A stretch of 64,000 bases of DNA from Nymphalis io (GCF_905147045.1 NC_065889.1:7693001-7757000), one strand, 5' to 3'. Positions 1 to 13,459 are shown, counted from the stretch's first letter. Numbers and translations: made by a program. Notes: generated by a model from the letters alone, not told the origin.

Positions 1-107
1 GCTAACCAATGTATGTATAAACTTATTAGTAATAATATTTAGCGTTGACAATAAATTTTTAACAGTGTTTATTTCAAAATCACTTTAATATTTGTAATTT
101 ATTGCAG

Positions 108-3100
108 ATTTTTCAGAATAAAGTAGTAAATACTGTTGTAGAAGGGGGTGCAACAGTACAAGTAACATCCCATGATAATTCAGATAGTGATGATGATGAA
201 GGAAATATTTATAACATCAAGGTGAACAATGCATGATGAAATATTATATTAAGTAAATGATTTATGACTTGGAAGAAAAAAAACGCTTAAAATACAAGGA
301 TTTTGAAATTTATCTCTTTAATGTAGTATAGTTAATCAGATAATAATGACTAAAATTGGTTTTGAAACATACTTGTTTCCTGTATTCATGAGATAAAGTA
401 CAATGTGAAAATGATTTTTTTTTTATTAATTAAAACCATAAAATTTGTGCAACTCATTTTCTTATAGTTTACAATGATAACAGGAAAAGTATAATGCATA
501 CATTTATTTATTTTTTTTATTCTAATTTCTATTTTTCTAGATTGGCAATACACCGGACGAAGGAAACACTGCTTGTGTAAAAGTTGTAACTAGTAAAGAT
601 GAAAATGAAATCAATGAAGATTCACACAGTCGGGGTAAAGGTAAATTAATTGTGTGTGCTAGTTATGTTTATTTCGTAAGATTATAATTTGCATATTATC
701 TACCAATGCGTGTGTTCATAGCTATTTAATATCTGTTTAGTTTTAAATAGAATTATTTTTTATTTGCTCATACCTCTGTACAAGCATTTCAAAGGTTTAT
801 AATTTAATAATGAACCACCAGGTTATGCCACTATTTAATTATATTTTTTTTATTTTGTGTTTATTATTACTTTGCATTTTGATTCCTATCATAACATATT
901 ATTTTGATGACAAAATTCCTGCACGCAATTATACATCATTATAATTGTGGACAAAAATTTCCTAACATTATCCCATTCTTCAGCATAATGTTTAGTTCTG
1001 GCTTAATGTCTCCTTTATTCTGTGTGGTATTATATATTATTATACATTAATGATTTTTATTTCCTTGCTACATTTTTGAAATGCTTGTAATTATTTATAA
1101 GTATATACATATGTATGAGTTAATGTGGTATTATGATGTCCTAAGATCTCACTTCACTTAAAGCTTGTGTAACTTTATTTAAAGTGAGAAATGTGCATGT
1201 ACCACACATGTTTTTCAGTATGCATGATTTTTTTTTTATAGATTAATTTAATTAAATCCATATTCATCCAATATTGAACAAATTCTAATGTGTGTTTAAT
1301 TGAAGGTAAGAATTTTTTTTTAATACATACGCTAAAATGTAATCTTTCAAAATTTATGGGCATTTGGGAAACTGTCAGTTTTTTAAATGATGCAGAGTCA
1401 GAAGTAGATCAGGATCAACCGAGGGGGTCAGAAAAAGGGCTAGAAGATGGGTGTTGGCCATGTGATGAATGCAATTGTACTTATCCCCTGCAACAGCTGC
1501 TCAATTTACACAAGAGACAGAAACATAGAGTGAGGACTGTGCCGTGTGATCAGTGTGATGCGTAAGTTAATTTTATTGAACTTACATGTTACGTACCAAA
1601 AAGTTGGTGATTATTTCGTGCCCTTTCGGTCTAGTGACTAACTTATAGTATTGCATTTGCCGAGATTTTTGTTGTGTGACATTTTTGCCGTAAGAAATAT
1701 TAACCATAACATACATCACAAATGCGCCACCAGTTTAGAAACTAAGATGTTATGCCCCTTGTGCCTGTTACACTCTTTCAACTGGAACGCAACAATAAAA
1801 AGTTCTGTTGTTTGGTGGTAGAATATGTGATGAGTGGCTAGTCTCTATCACCGAGTGAATATATTCTTACTACATTATCTTGTTTCACAAAATATGATTT
1901 GCCTGTAGAGTAGTTGATGTTATAGTTTCTTACTACTTAGGCTATACTGTGTGTGTGTGTGTGTGTGTGTGTGAAATTATATAGTCTATAAGAAATCCTC
2001 AATAAACAGGCTATGGAAAACATTTTTTTAATCAGACCGGTAGGCACTGATTAGCGCGTTTTTTGGAATACTAGAGTCAGTAACTCAAGAAATAACTAAC
2101 AAATCCTTTTAGAGGTAAATAACATAAAGAATGTTTAAATTAAAATTTGTAGGAAAATACGCCTAAAATAATGTAGAAAATTATAATATTTGTATGTTTT
2201 ATTTATATACATTATTATTTGCAGTAAATTTTTCTCAAAATATGACCTAGCGGCGCACCAACTGCGGCACACTGATGAAATGCCGTTTCAGTGTATTGCA
2301 TGCGGGAAAAAATTTAAACGACTCATATTACTTAAGCGTCACGAAAAAGTGAGTATAAAACAGAGCTTCATTTATATTCTGCTAGCTAATGCCTAGCAAG
2401 CAATGCAATAAAAACAATTCCATTAACTTCTCATCACATCTCAAGGATAAAAAGTCTTATCAATTTTAGTTTAGGGATTTTGAAGAACTAATGTCACCAC
2501 TTATATAAGAACGCAATAATTAGAATATTTATGTTTATTATAAGTGAAAATTAAATACCTTCAATACATTCATTTTCAAATATTGATCAAATTAAGATTA
2601 ACAGTTAAATAAACTTTAAACTGAAATAGTGTTCGAATATTATAATACATCATCCGACTAATAAACATTCAAAAATTAGTAAATTTGATTTTAATCAGCG
2701 TTCAGAAATTGGAGGTTAATATAGAGGAAATAGATGCCAATGTTTATGTGCTTTATATTAATGTAGCAGTAAATCATTTATTGCATCAATTACAATAAAT
2801 TACAATAGCAAAACGAGTGAAGCCAAACCTTAAATGTACATATTCCATGCGATTTGTAAATAGCTCTACTAAAGTATGCATTACCAACAGTTCTTCATTA
2901 ATATCCTCTTAACTACTTATATCAGTTTGATGTTACTACCAAAGTTACACACTTCGCTTTCATTCAAAATGCAATTATGTCACGTCACTTCAAGATCTAA
3001 TTCGTTTAATTTTATCTTCACTTCTGCCATTGTAACAGATTTCTTTCGCATATATTTTAAAAATAACTAACCTATCCCAGCATGTATGCCTGCCTGCCAT

Positions 3101-6100
3101 GGAAAGCGTCTTTTTTTGTAAACTTCTTTGTTTGACGGTAATATGTTAACATTTTTTTACCTATATATAATAAAAATAATAATGTACATTTCAGCACATT
3201 CATTCGGATTTACCGCAACAAGTTTGCCCGAGCTGTCCAGCCACATTCTTGTCTATTGAAGAGTTGGACGAACATCAGAAGCGACACATTCGCCTTCAAC
3301 GTCCCTACGATTGCGCCCTTTGCGGCAAAAAGTGAGTTATTAGTATATTATGGATTGACGTATAGAATGCCTTCTACGAAGATTTACCTTTTTTTAAACC
3401 CATTTCAGTTAAGAGAGATTCTTGTATAACGTGATAAATTATAAATGAGACATGGTACCCAACAAAATAATAATAATAATATCCTGGGACATTTTTCACA
3501 CACGGCCATCTGATCCCAAATTAAGCTTGTACAAAGCTTGTGCTATGGAAACCAGACAACTGATATACTACATATACTACTTTTCTTTTGTAAATACATA
3601 CTTATATAGATAATTACACCCAGACTCAGGACAAACAGACATGTTGTTTGATTGTTTCCCATTACTCTTATGTTATTTATATTTTGTGCAAACACACAAA
3701 TGTCTGTCCTGGGTGGGAATCGAACCCACAACCTACGGCGTGAAAGGCAAGTGTTCTACCAACCACGCCAACCGGCTCAAAAAATGAATTATTTAAAGTT
3801 TAAATCTGAAAATCTTTGTGAAAATTATGTGTTTTTAATTAAAATTAATTTGTAATTTACTAAATATTTAATAATTCTTGTAAAAATGTGTAATCACATA
3901 TATTTTTTACAGATTTTACGAGAAAACGTCACTTCAAAGACACAAAGATGCTGTTCACAATAAAACTCCCACATACTGCTGCGAGTATTGTCCAGAGCGT
4001 GAGTCGACGAAGATTCCCATAGTTATAAGATCCTCAGTAATATAGCTATGAACATACGCAACTTAAGACTTAGTTATTTTTCTAAAAACGTCACAATTGT
4101 AATAAAATATGTACTAATAATTAACCTTTTTTTAGGATTTGTATCGGTGACCAAATTAGCAAGACACGTACGCTCGCACGCCGGTGAGAGGCCGTATCCT
4201 TGCAAATTTTGCAATAAATGCTTTACAAAATCTCACCATTATACCAGGTATTAAAATCAAGTTCTGAATTAACTAGTGCTTTGCTAAATAATGTGAAGTA
4301 AAAATACTACCTGTATGCTTATTCGTATAGCAGACATTGTGAACTAATACTACATGAATTGATTTATATAAAATATCTTAATTGAATCTACTAAGGATAA
4401 CACATTCAATGAATTTTCTTTTAACATCTAACTATAATGTAATCTATACATATAGAATACATTTTATACAAGGAAATGAAAGTGTACAAATTTAGTCTTC
4501 ATACGTAATAACGAAATCACAAGGACATTGTTGTGGATATAGTTTTGCATGAATCGTTGGTCTAGTGGCCTGTATATAAAGCCGCAGATCCCGAGGTCCT
4601 CGGTTTTCTGTCGAAAAATTCTGCGTATAGCCATTGGTCCTACGCCTGGACTCAGGTCGTGTTCGATTTGCCGCCCCATCGGATTGTGAGAATGAGGCAA
4701 TAGAGTGTTCACCTGCGTTTGCCCTCGTTTGCACTCACGCACTTTTGCCCTATAATATGTCCTGCGCAGTTGGCGAGTCTTACTTGAGATTGGCCGACGT
4801 GACTGTATTCTGTCAAGAGGACATTATCATATCATTACAAAGTTTTGTATCCTTCCAGACATCTCCGTTTGAAACACCGCGAAATGAACCGGTCGGGACG
4901 CGGTCCGTTCGGTGAGACGGAGCTGTACCGCTGCGAGCAGTGCGAGGACACGTTCTCCACGCAGGACGACCTCATCTACCACTCCGCCATACACGCCACG
5001 CAGAACCTTACGTGCCCTCTCTGTCAAGAAAAATTCGAAGACATCGACGCCGTCACTTCGCACATAAAGTCGCACGTCAATAGTACGTCATATTGCCACG
5101 CATATGCAAATTAACTCTCTTGAGAATATACTAAAAAAATCCCCCTTCTGTGTTGTTGGAGCTTGTCGTTTTTTATCAGCAGCACAATTATAGATATACA
5201 TAGTGAGAGTTTTCGGGTCCATCTAATTTTTAAACCAATGAAAATTTTATTCAAATTTATTTCTTATATCCATAAATATAACGGATATTTGAAAAAATAC
5301 AAATAATACGTAGCGTCTGTTGACGATTCGAGTGGCAGGTATAAATAAACGAACAACTTTTACTAAAATAATGTGTGGGATTCGTGAAAAATATGGAATA
5401 TGTAAATCTAAAATTAGTTTATCTTTACACTTTATGTCACTGGAATATAAATAGTTTAATTAAAGTATAGTAAAATTCACTGGTGGTAGGGCTTTGTGCA
5501 AGCTCGTCTGGGTAGGTACCACCCACTCATCAGATATTCTACCGCAAAACAGCAATACTTGATATTGTTGTGTTCCGGTTTAAAGGGTGAGTGAGCCAGT
5601 GTAATTACAGGCACAAGGGACATAAAATCTTAGTTTCCAAGGTTGGTGGCGCATTGGCTATGTAAGCGATGGTTGACATTTCTTACAATGCCAATGTCTA
5701 AGGGCGTTTGGTGACCACATACCATCAGGTGGCCCATATGCTCGTCCGCCTTCCTATTCTATAAAAAAAAAAAAAAAACTCACAATGTGTACCCACCGAA
5801 TGAATCTTTTTTCAACTCGACTTCCATGTGACGTCGCGAGATGGTGCTTGTTGTGGGATCGTTAAGACATTCTACGCACGAAATTAAAAATTACTAAATT
5901 AAAATAATTAGGAAATTGTTATTTATTTATTTTGTTATAACATTGAATTAGATTTAAAGACTCATGTTATGTAATACATACTCTTACAGGCGAGGAATTC
6001 AGTTGTGATTTTTGCGAGCTTGTTTTCACGTCAAAAGAAAAATTGGAAATTCATACACTGAAGACACACGAAGACGAAATGCAGGATGTTCGTATAAAAT

Positions 6101-9100
6101 AATATTTAATTTATATTTTTTTATACCAAATTATTTTTTATGCAATATAACAAAACTAGAATATAAGTGATGATTTTAAACTATTTAATTCTCGTTAATA
6201 GTTGAGTGCTGATGATTCGTCCGTGGAGATTCAGGGAGAAGTAGACGATGATTGTGATAATGAAATAAATGGTAATTTCTATATAATTATAAATATAAAA
6301 TATATTAAACATTCATTTTATGGTATATATAAGTGAGCTCTAAAGACAGCTATATTATGCACTACAAATAATAATAAAATATCTTCATTTAAAATACAAC
6401 AAAATTTCCCTTAATTATATAAATCTGCTTTAATTTCACCTCTAAAACTATCGATAACAGTTTTGCCCTTATTTAAGACGCCATTTTTTCCCAAACAGAA
6501 ATGTAAATAAAAGTTAATTTTTTATATAGCAACACTTAAATCCTATTACGGATCTTACTATGTGTCTAGAGTACAAAAGTTTACAATGCGCTTATACTTC
6601 TAACGCTGCCAGTATATATTGGCTAAGGTACCATACCATAATATGGCCACTACACTCGTCTATCTACCTGAAATAAATAAAAATAATGATTACATGTTAT
6701 GCTTATATATTTTACAGTTAAAGATAAAGGAGACCATATGCTTATTGAAATTAAGAAAGCTGGAGATTTCATGGTGAGTTGATATATTAAATGTATGGCT
6801 TATCAAAATACAAACATTCTTAATAGAAATATATTTAATTATTAATAACTATTGCAGATTGACAACACAAAAGACGACATAGAAGATAAGCCAGATATTA
6901 CAAATTCTGAAGGTAAGTATCTTAATTGTATAGACATAGAGTTTTCGTTTTTTTTTTTTAATTATTTGTCTGTATTAATAATCAATATGCAACAATTAAT
7001 TAATAATAATTATGCAATAAATTTTATTAACAGTGAAACTACAGAAAAATGAAAATTACACAATAAAGTTCAAAACACCTTGATGGTTTTTTAGCTTTTA
7101 GTCCCATTACTTAAATTTATAAAATGCTGTAACTGTTTTCAGTGCAACTTATAAATAATACCTTTAAAAAAACATTGCTCACTATTAATGTTATCTTACA
7201 ATTATACGTTTTTTTTTCTTTAAACACAAATAATGTGCAAACTTTTGATTTACGCATAGTTTTTTTATAGAATACGAAGGCGGACCAGCATATAGGCCAC
7301 CTGATGGTTAGTGGTCACCAACGCCCATAGACATTGGAATTGTAAGAAATGTTAACCAGCGCTTACTTCACCAATGCACCACCAACCTTGGGAACTAAGA
7401 TGTTATATCCCTTGTGCCTGTAATTACCCTGGCTCACTCACCCTTCAAACTGGAACACAACAATACCAAGTACTACTGTTTTGCGGTAGAATATCTGATG
7501 AGTGGGTGGTACCTACCCAGACGAGCTTGCACAAAGTTCTACCACCAGTAACTTATATATACAGCATAGTTTAAAAAAAATCTTGTTAAAGAAAGCGAAA
7601 CTGAAACAACGTACACAGAGATATCAAACGTGAGCACACTGGCAATATTAAAGAAGGAATCCACAATAGTAGAAGAAAAACCAGCATCCAAACCTGTGGA
7701 TATCACGACACATGGACAACCAGTCAAGGCCCCCACCAGTGGCAAATCGGATGACGGCATGGTAATAATTCAATCATCACCATAAAATAGCGTTTGTATT
7801 GTAATATAAGGAACATATTTATTCTATGTCTACAGTTTTAACTTACCAAAGAGATAATAATAATAATATCTTGGGACATCATTCACACACGGCCATTTGA
7901 TCCCTTAATTAAGCAGGGCTTGTGCTATGGAAACCAGACAACTGATATACTACATATATTACTTTTCTTTTGTAAATACATATTTATATAGATAATAACA
8001 CCCAGACTCAGGACAACAGACGTACTCACAAATGTCTGTCCTGGGTGGGAATCGAACCCACAACCTTCGGCGCGAAAGGCAAGTATCTACCAACCACGCC
8101 AACCGGCTAGCAATATATTGTAAATTAAATTGAGAATAGCTAATATCTGACCATAATGTTTTTGTTCAACAGCTTATATCAATAAACTTGATGTATTGTA
8201 GTGAAACTTTATTTAATAGTATGTTAATATCTATATAAATGAGTGAATATTGTTATCACACATTTTATATCGTGAAAAAGCAATTACTTAAGTTACATAA
8301 TGGTGTCTACAAAACCAAAATCCACCAGACCCAAAGAACTATCAATAGAAAAGATAAGTGGAAGTAGTTAGAGGCCTTCGCAACATTATTCCACAGCTAT
8401 TTGGTGGATTTCGTCCTTCGACATGTGACAGAATTTCTAGGGTAGTGTCCGCGCCTTGCGTTGCTATATATTTTTTGAAGCGCCAACATACATAACTAAT
8501 ACACACATAAGTATAAACTATTTCATAATTTGAACTTAATATTCGCTTAATTTAAATTCAATCGTAACCTTATCCACAGACAGCAACTATATTGCGGAAA
8601 GCGGAGGAAATGAAACGTAAAGTAGTACAGCAAACATTAGATACAGGTAAAATTTACTATTTATACAAATAAAATGCATATAGCTGGAAATATGACTAAT
8701 ATATTAAATTGTTATTATTTTTAGTGGTCGAGAAGAAATTAAAACCTGTTACAAAAGTAGAAACAACTAACACCGGGGGAGCCAGCGATAAATCTTTGCG
8801 TCTATTGGAGAAAGAATTACAAGATCTCAAAAGGGTATTTCATATTTAATAATTAAAGTAGAAGAACCATTAACTTTTCTAATTATATATGGTTATATGC
8901 ATTAATAAAAATAAAATTTAAATAATTTAAAATATTATTATATAAATCAGTTTCATGCTTACACTCCTTGATGAAACTGTTGTCGTCGGGGTATCCCTCG
9001 ATAAATATTGCATATATCATTTCCTGTTGTATGGATATAAATCCCTACAACAGGAAACAAAATGTGAGTTAAATAATGTGTAATTTATTCTGTAACTTGT

Positions 9101-11789
9101 TTTAGACCAACAGTCGCACAGAAATAACCAAAAATCCTACAAAATCTTCAGAAATAATAAGAAATAAAAGGCCTCAAGTTCACACCTCAACTCCGAAGTT
9201 AAAGTAAGTTTAACAATGTGACATATGTATGTGATGGTACGTTGCCTTGAAGGCTCATCTTAGTAGGTACGTAAGGACAAATCATATGTTTCGAATGTTA
9301 GGATGGAACTTTTAAACGGCGTTACGCAACAGTGATTGTATGTCGAATTAGAAAAACTATCTGATTAATTAATAAATTTATATTTATCCAGCAGAGTTAC
9401 AGAAGAAAAGAAATTACCGTTAATCAATAAACCGCCAGCTCTCGAAAAAAAACTAATTGAAAAACGCGTAATAACCAAAGAGAACAAGGAACCGAAAGAA
9501 ACGAAGGAACCTAAGAATAACAACGGCAGCAATAAAGAAGATAAAGATAACAAGGAAAAAGAAACTCCAAAGGTCAGTAACGTTAAAACTCGACTATTTT
9601 AATATAATAATTATTATATTTAACCATAACCTTATACTTTTAGAGCTTATATAAAAATGGATCAAGTAATGATAAGATTAATATAGAAGAAGGAATTCGT
9701 CGGTCGACACGGCCGTCGAAGATCAAGAACTACGCAAAGATGATACGTGCAAGGTCGCAAGTTGAGGATAATGATGACACCAGCGAAGACGACGAGGACT
9801 ACATAGAAGTGGATAGAAATTTAGAGGTGATTAGAGGAGATGGTGTTTAGGCTAAAGAGATGATAATGATTAATACAGCCTCCTGTAGGACAATCTTTGG
9901 AGTTTATTTCACTTCTAGTATATGACCAATTAGGAGATAACTTTTTACCATCTTTTTTTCCACTTTGCTACTTAAATAAACTTTTAAACATTTTGAATAC
10001 AATCGAAGTGAACCATTTGCTTCGTTTTAGGCTCGTCTTAAATCTCGAAGATCAAGTCAAACGCCAAAGCCAACGCCCAAACCTGTTTTTGCACCGGGCA
10101 CACCTGTAACTGCGCCACGGAAACGAGGGCGACCCAAAAAAGAAAACCCCAAAGAAATGTAAGAACTAGCAAGCATTTATTTTAGTTATAATAAAATAAT
10201 ATATCCAAGTTTACTTATATTTTGCCTTGTTCAACAGTCCTGCTAAAATTAGAAAAGATGAAATTGAAGAAGTTGACAATAGCAAAACAATCAATAGCAT
10301 AAAACAAGAATCTAGCACAGCGAATAAAGATGAGATGGAAACTGATGCCTCCAGTAATGAGGCTGATAATAACAAGGTAAATTAAACGACACGATGATTA
10401 ATTTGACTGTTTAAAATGCAAGTAGAAATAAACACTATTATAATTAATACATAAGAAACAACATTTTAACAAAGATTATATATTTTCAGAGTGTTTGTAA
10501 AACACCTCCAGAACCAAAGCCTGCATCGAGTGATGTACTTGTCTCTCCAACTGGGCAGACTTTGAAAAAGGTTGTTCCATTAAAATAAATTTGTTACTTA
10601 TTGATTATTAACATCTCGGAGTCTTATACAAACACACATTCTCGCTGCATGCACAAGGAATAAAGCATTACTTACCAAATGTTTTTACATTGCAGCTGTG
10701 TATTCGACTTTCGAATACAAATACTACTTTAAGAAGCAATAAGCTGAAATTAATTACATATCATTCAAATTTATTCTATAATGACATGTTCATAGATTAG
10801 ACCTTTATTAACTCATTATTAATAATTATCACAGGTACCAATCAAAGCTTTGCCGCCAGGAGTAAAACCCTTGCCTCTACCAATCATCGCTCGACGTAAG
10901 TATTTATTAAATCTAAAAATAAATGTACCATAAATAATTATATTTTTCTAATATATTCAATGATTGTTCTAGCGATGGCAACCGGTGAACTATGTGAAAT
11001 GCAAATAGGAAAGAAATTAGTAAAGGTGCAAAAAATAGTCATGACTAAAGCTGAAGTAGAAGCTATGGCTAAAAAGGGTCTTGTGGAAATGAAGGTAGGA
11101 ACTAAATAATTAAAATTACTAAGTAAATTTGCAAACTTTTATTTAATGTAGTAGGCATCATCATCTTTCTTTTCTCCATTAATCTCGTATCTCTAATCAC
11201 ATTCTCAGTTACTCTCTGCTAACACATGTCTATTTCATCTTTCTTTTCTTAAAAACCACATAAATTTATACATCTTGTAATGACATTACATGTTCATATT
11301 ACGACAACAAACGGTTTTCCGTCATCATAATGGTCCAATCGACCGAACAACTCTGATCCATACAACAATTGACATTCGTGTTTTGTAAATTTTTTCCCTT
11401 TAGCTTTAAAAGAGATTAGGGTCGCAAATAACCGGTTGTGAATATTCATAAATTATTATTCTTTCAGGATGGCACAATGGTACTGAAACAGGGCATAAAA
11501 CTTCCTACAGTTGAAACGTCAGCTATTAAGCCAACTGTAAACTCAGTTGGAGACGAAGGTAACTATTTGTCAAAAAAAATTTAATAAAACTGACAGACAA
11601 TATTACAAAAAAATGTATTATATCTTTTAAAGTAAATATTTTATTGTAAATTGTGTGATTGATTTGACTGTTAATAAATGCGAGTTTTATAATATTTATT
11701 AAATTAATATTTTTTTAGAAACTGAAAAGGAAACAATTAAATCAGAAAAGGCAACACCTACACGATGTGATCTTGGAGATGAATCGTAA
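108..11789 (+). CDS. C2H2 zinc-finger protein with AT-hook-like motif (5' partial)
   Basis: Probable nuclear DNA-binding protein; I do not recognise the ortholog. Coding exons joined by phase: 108-221, 541-640, 1396-1561, 2225-2348, 3195-3331, 3913-3998, 4136-4247, 4859-5082, 5990-6087, 6202-6271, 6718-6773, 6858-6912, 7592-7761, 8580-8646, 8725-8834, 9106-9203, 9392-9572, 9644-9826, 10031-10158, 10238-10376, 10490-10570, 10835-10895, 10973-11094, 11468-11558, 11719-11789. The sum is 2844 nt, an intact frame of 947 codons plus TAA. Ten C2H2 fingers lie at about residues 94-381 of the fragment, for example CX2CX12HX4H at 94-115 and CX2CX12HX3H at 122-142. The rest is acidic and lysine-rich linker with an AT-hook-like RKRGRPKK in exon 10031-10158. 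The first visible exon starts in phase 0 and carries an acidic DSDDDEG run, so the start codon lies upstream of the window. Many fingers straddle exon junctions, which supports the joins. The least certain donor is at 6088 (gttcgt). Confidence 0.85.
1685..1856 (-). repeat. SINE-like family A, partial
   Basis: A divergent internal part of the roughly 290 bp repeat (family A) seen at least thirteen times in this window. It lies in the intron after the first zinc-finger exon. Orientation is assigned from the A-rich end of intact copies. Confidence 0.7.
1949..1973. repeat. (GT)n microsatellite
   Basis: About 12 uninterrupted GT units, in an intron of the zinc-finger gene. Confidence 0.95.
3468..3777 (-). 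repeat. tRNA-derived SINE, family D copy 1
   Basis: The right end, read on the minus strand, resembles a tRNA 5' half: a GCGTGGTTGG-type A box and a GGTTCGATTCC B box within 3703-3777. The left end is a TAA/TTA simple repeat, as at SINE tails. A second copy at 7852-8109 in a later intron of the same gene shares most of the sequence. This is an RNA polymerase III-type retroposon, not a functional tRNA gene. Confidence 0.8.
4555..4835 (+). repeat. SINE family C copy next to a zinc-finger exon
   Basis: It shares blocks with 25528-25890, 16105-16405 and 60835-61040: a 'cccgaggtcctcgg'-type head, a 'ccatcggattgtgagaat' block, and 'ctataatatgtcctgc.cagttgg' near the tail. It ends about 25 nt before the exon at 4859, so it may supply part of the branch-point or polypyrimidine region of that splice site. 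Confidence 0.75.
5479..5779 (+). repeat. SINE-like family A, near full length
   Basis: A near-complete copy starting actggtggtagg and ending ctattctata followed by a run of about 16 A, which sets its orientation. It lies in the intron between exons 4859-5082 and 5990-6087 of the zinc-finger gene. Confidence 0.9.
7260..7551 (-). repeat. SINE-like family A
   Basis: A near-complete copy in reverse orientation (T-rich end at the left), in the intron just before exon 7592-7761. It ends about 40 nt from that exon, so the SINE occupies most of the usual splice-signal neighbourhood. Confidence 0.9.
7852..8109 (-). repeat. tRNA-derived SINE, family D copy 2
   Basis: Second copy of the element at 3468-3777, with the same tRNA-like head (GGTTCGATTCC B box on the minus strand) and the same (TAA)n left end. 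It has small deletions relative to copy 1. Confidence 0.8.
8299..8455 (+). pseudogene. Possible transposase fragment
   Basis: A short open stretch beginning ATGGTGTCTACAAAACC encodes MVSTKPKSTRPKELSIEK and then runs into stops. The start resembles the N-terminus of Tc1-like transposases only loosely. It lies in a zinc-finger gene intron and does not fit the exon phase chain. Treat the transposon assignment as a guess. Confidence 0.2.
10125..10148 (+). other. AT-hook-like motif in the zinc-finger protein
   Basis: The reading frame of exon 10031-10158 gives RKRGRPKK, with the GRP core flanked by basic residues as in AT-hooks, which bind the minor groove of AT-rich DNA. It lies in a proline/lysine-rich linker well away from the finger array, so the protein may combine two DNA-binding modes. 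Motif identity is seen; its function is inferred. Confidence 0.7.
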
Positions 11790-12104
11790 TGAATTTGTTT
11801 TTCATTATTTAAATTATATTATATTATTCAATACCTGAATGTAATCATTATTATACATTTAAAAACCATTTTAAGACATTTTGTCTTATTTGTTAAGCAT
11901 GATTTGGTTTAAGCATTTTTACCTTTTGTGTATTTTGTCGTAATAATTAGAGAATTAATAATTTAGTTTTTGTATCAAACAAAACCTACGTAAATATAGG
12001 TTATATAATAGTATATATTTTAGGAACATAATGAACTTTCAACATATGTGTGTTGACTTTTGAAAGAAGCTTGATTTAAATTATGTATAACTGACCTTAA
12101 AACA

Positions 12105-12110
12105 AATAAA
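12105..12110 (+). terminator. Poly(A) signal candidate of the zinc-finger gene
   Basis: A canonical AATAAA lies 316 nt past the TAA of the zinc-finger gene, in AT-rich sequence with no other coding signal between. It is the best-placed hexamer for the 3' end. Confidence 0.5.
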
Positions 12111-12416
12111 CATATTGTATATTTTTATGTTGACTAATAAGGACACAGATTTAATAAACATAGTAAAACAAATTGTATTTTTATTTACATTCCTTCAAAT
12201 ATTAATTCCTATGAATAAATTATTAAGTTAAAAAATGTTCAATGCTAAGGTAATACAATACTTCGAATTGTTTGCTATTACACAATAGATGGCATGTTTC
12301 CTAATAGTGCTGCTGAAGTCTTAATAGATGTCGCTAGTAGAGTTTCCCGCCAAGAATCGCTAAATACAAGGCGGCTTGTTTAAAATATTTAATCAAACGA
12401 CATCAAAACCGCGCAA

Positions 12417-12493
12417 CAGTCGGGTGTGAGTGAAAATAATTTAAAATTAAAAAAACCGATAAACTTTCTTGTGACGTGTCAAATAAAAAAAAA
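12417..12493 (+). promoter_or_regulatory. Candidate start site and 5' non-coding exon
   Basis: An initiator-like aacagtcggg is followed by about 75 nt without an ATG, then a strong donor gtgagt at 12494. The flanks are richer in GC than the surroundings. The aquaporin start codon sits just after a splice acceptor at 40367-40369, so that gene needs an upstream non-coding exon; this one lies on the right strand, but would imply a 28 kb first intron. It could equally belong to an unseen transcript. Confidence 0.25.
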
Positions 12494-13459
12494 GTGAGTA
12501 TTTATTTATTCTATTAATATATAAATTAAATAATATTTATACATATTTTATAATCAAAATATAAACAAGCCTAACTTACTAGGGATAATGGCAATTATAA
12601 TATTATTTTAATTTAAATATTTCATACGACCAATATAATAAAAAAAGTAGTTGCTTTCATATTATATTTTAACTTGTCCTACTTAAGATAATGCAACCTG
12701 CTATTTCATATGTTAATATTTTATTCATTAGGGTCATAGAAATTCACTGAAACAATAGATAATGATCGAAAAGATAAGATAATGTTTAATTCCTACCATA
12801 ACATGCCAAGGTTTTATGGTATTCGCCGGTCTATTTTACCTTTACTAAAACTATAATAAATTCAGATGCGTTTACGATTAAAATTGCCAAAAACGTATGT
12901 AATTGTTATATGAATAGTTAGAACAAAATATAAAGAAAGAAAAAAAATTATATGCATTTATTTTAACAATTTAGTTTTCAGAATGCCAAAAAAAGCTATA
13001 CTTTTAAAAAGAAATATATTTATTTAATTTTACTATAACTTACATACTCGTATATAGCATTGAGACGTGAAAATCACTTGAATATATACTTGGAAACAGA
13101 TATAATTGGGGTCTGTGTATATGTTATCAAGCATCTATTCACAACGCAGTGTTAAACGAATACTTCCAAATAAAACATGCTAATGGGACAAGTTATCCGG
13201 ACAATTTGACAAACCTTTTTTAAGGCTCTTTCCATTTTGTGTAGTTTAAGTAATATTTTTTTTCCATTGCATTAGGTATATATTAAATGATTTTAAAAAC
13301 TATATATTTATTAACAGTAGTAATTTTTTATAATAAATTATTTCAAAATGAAATTATGTTAACAAAAAGAATATATATCTTTTTTACAAAAATACTGCGA
13401 CTATAAAAATTCAACTTCATCATTCGGCACAATTTCTTTTCAACTTCTCCGACACATAT

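Noticed and set aside
3703..3777. tRNA gene on the minus strand
   Set aside because: It has A and B boxes, but it is the head of a SINE that recurs at 7852-8109, with body and simple-repeat tail attached.
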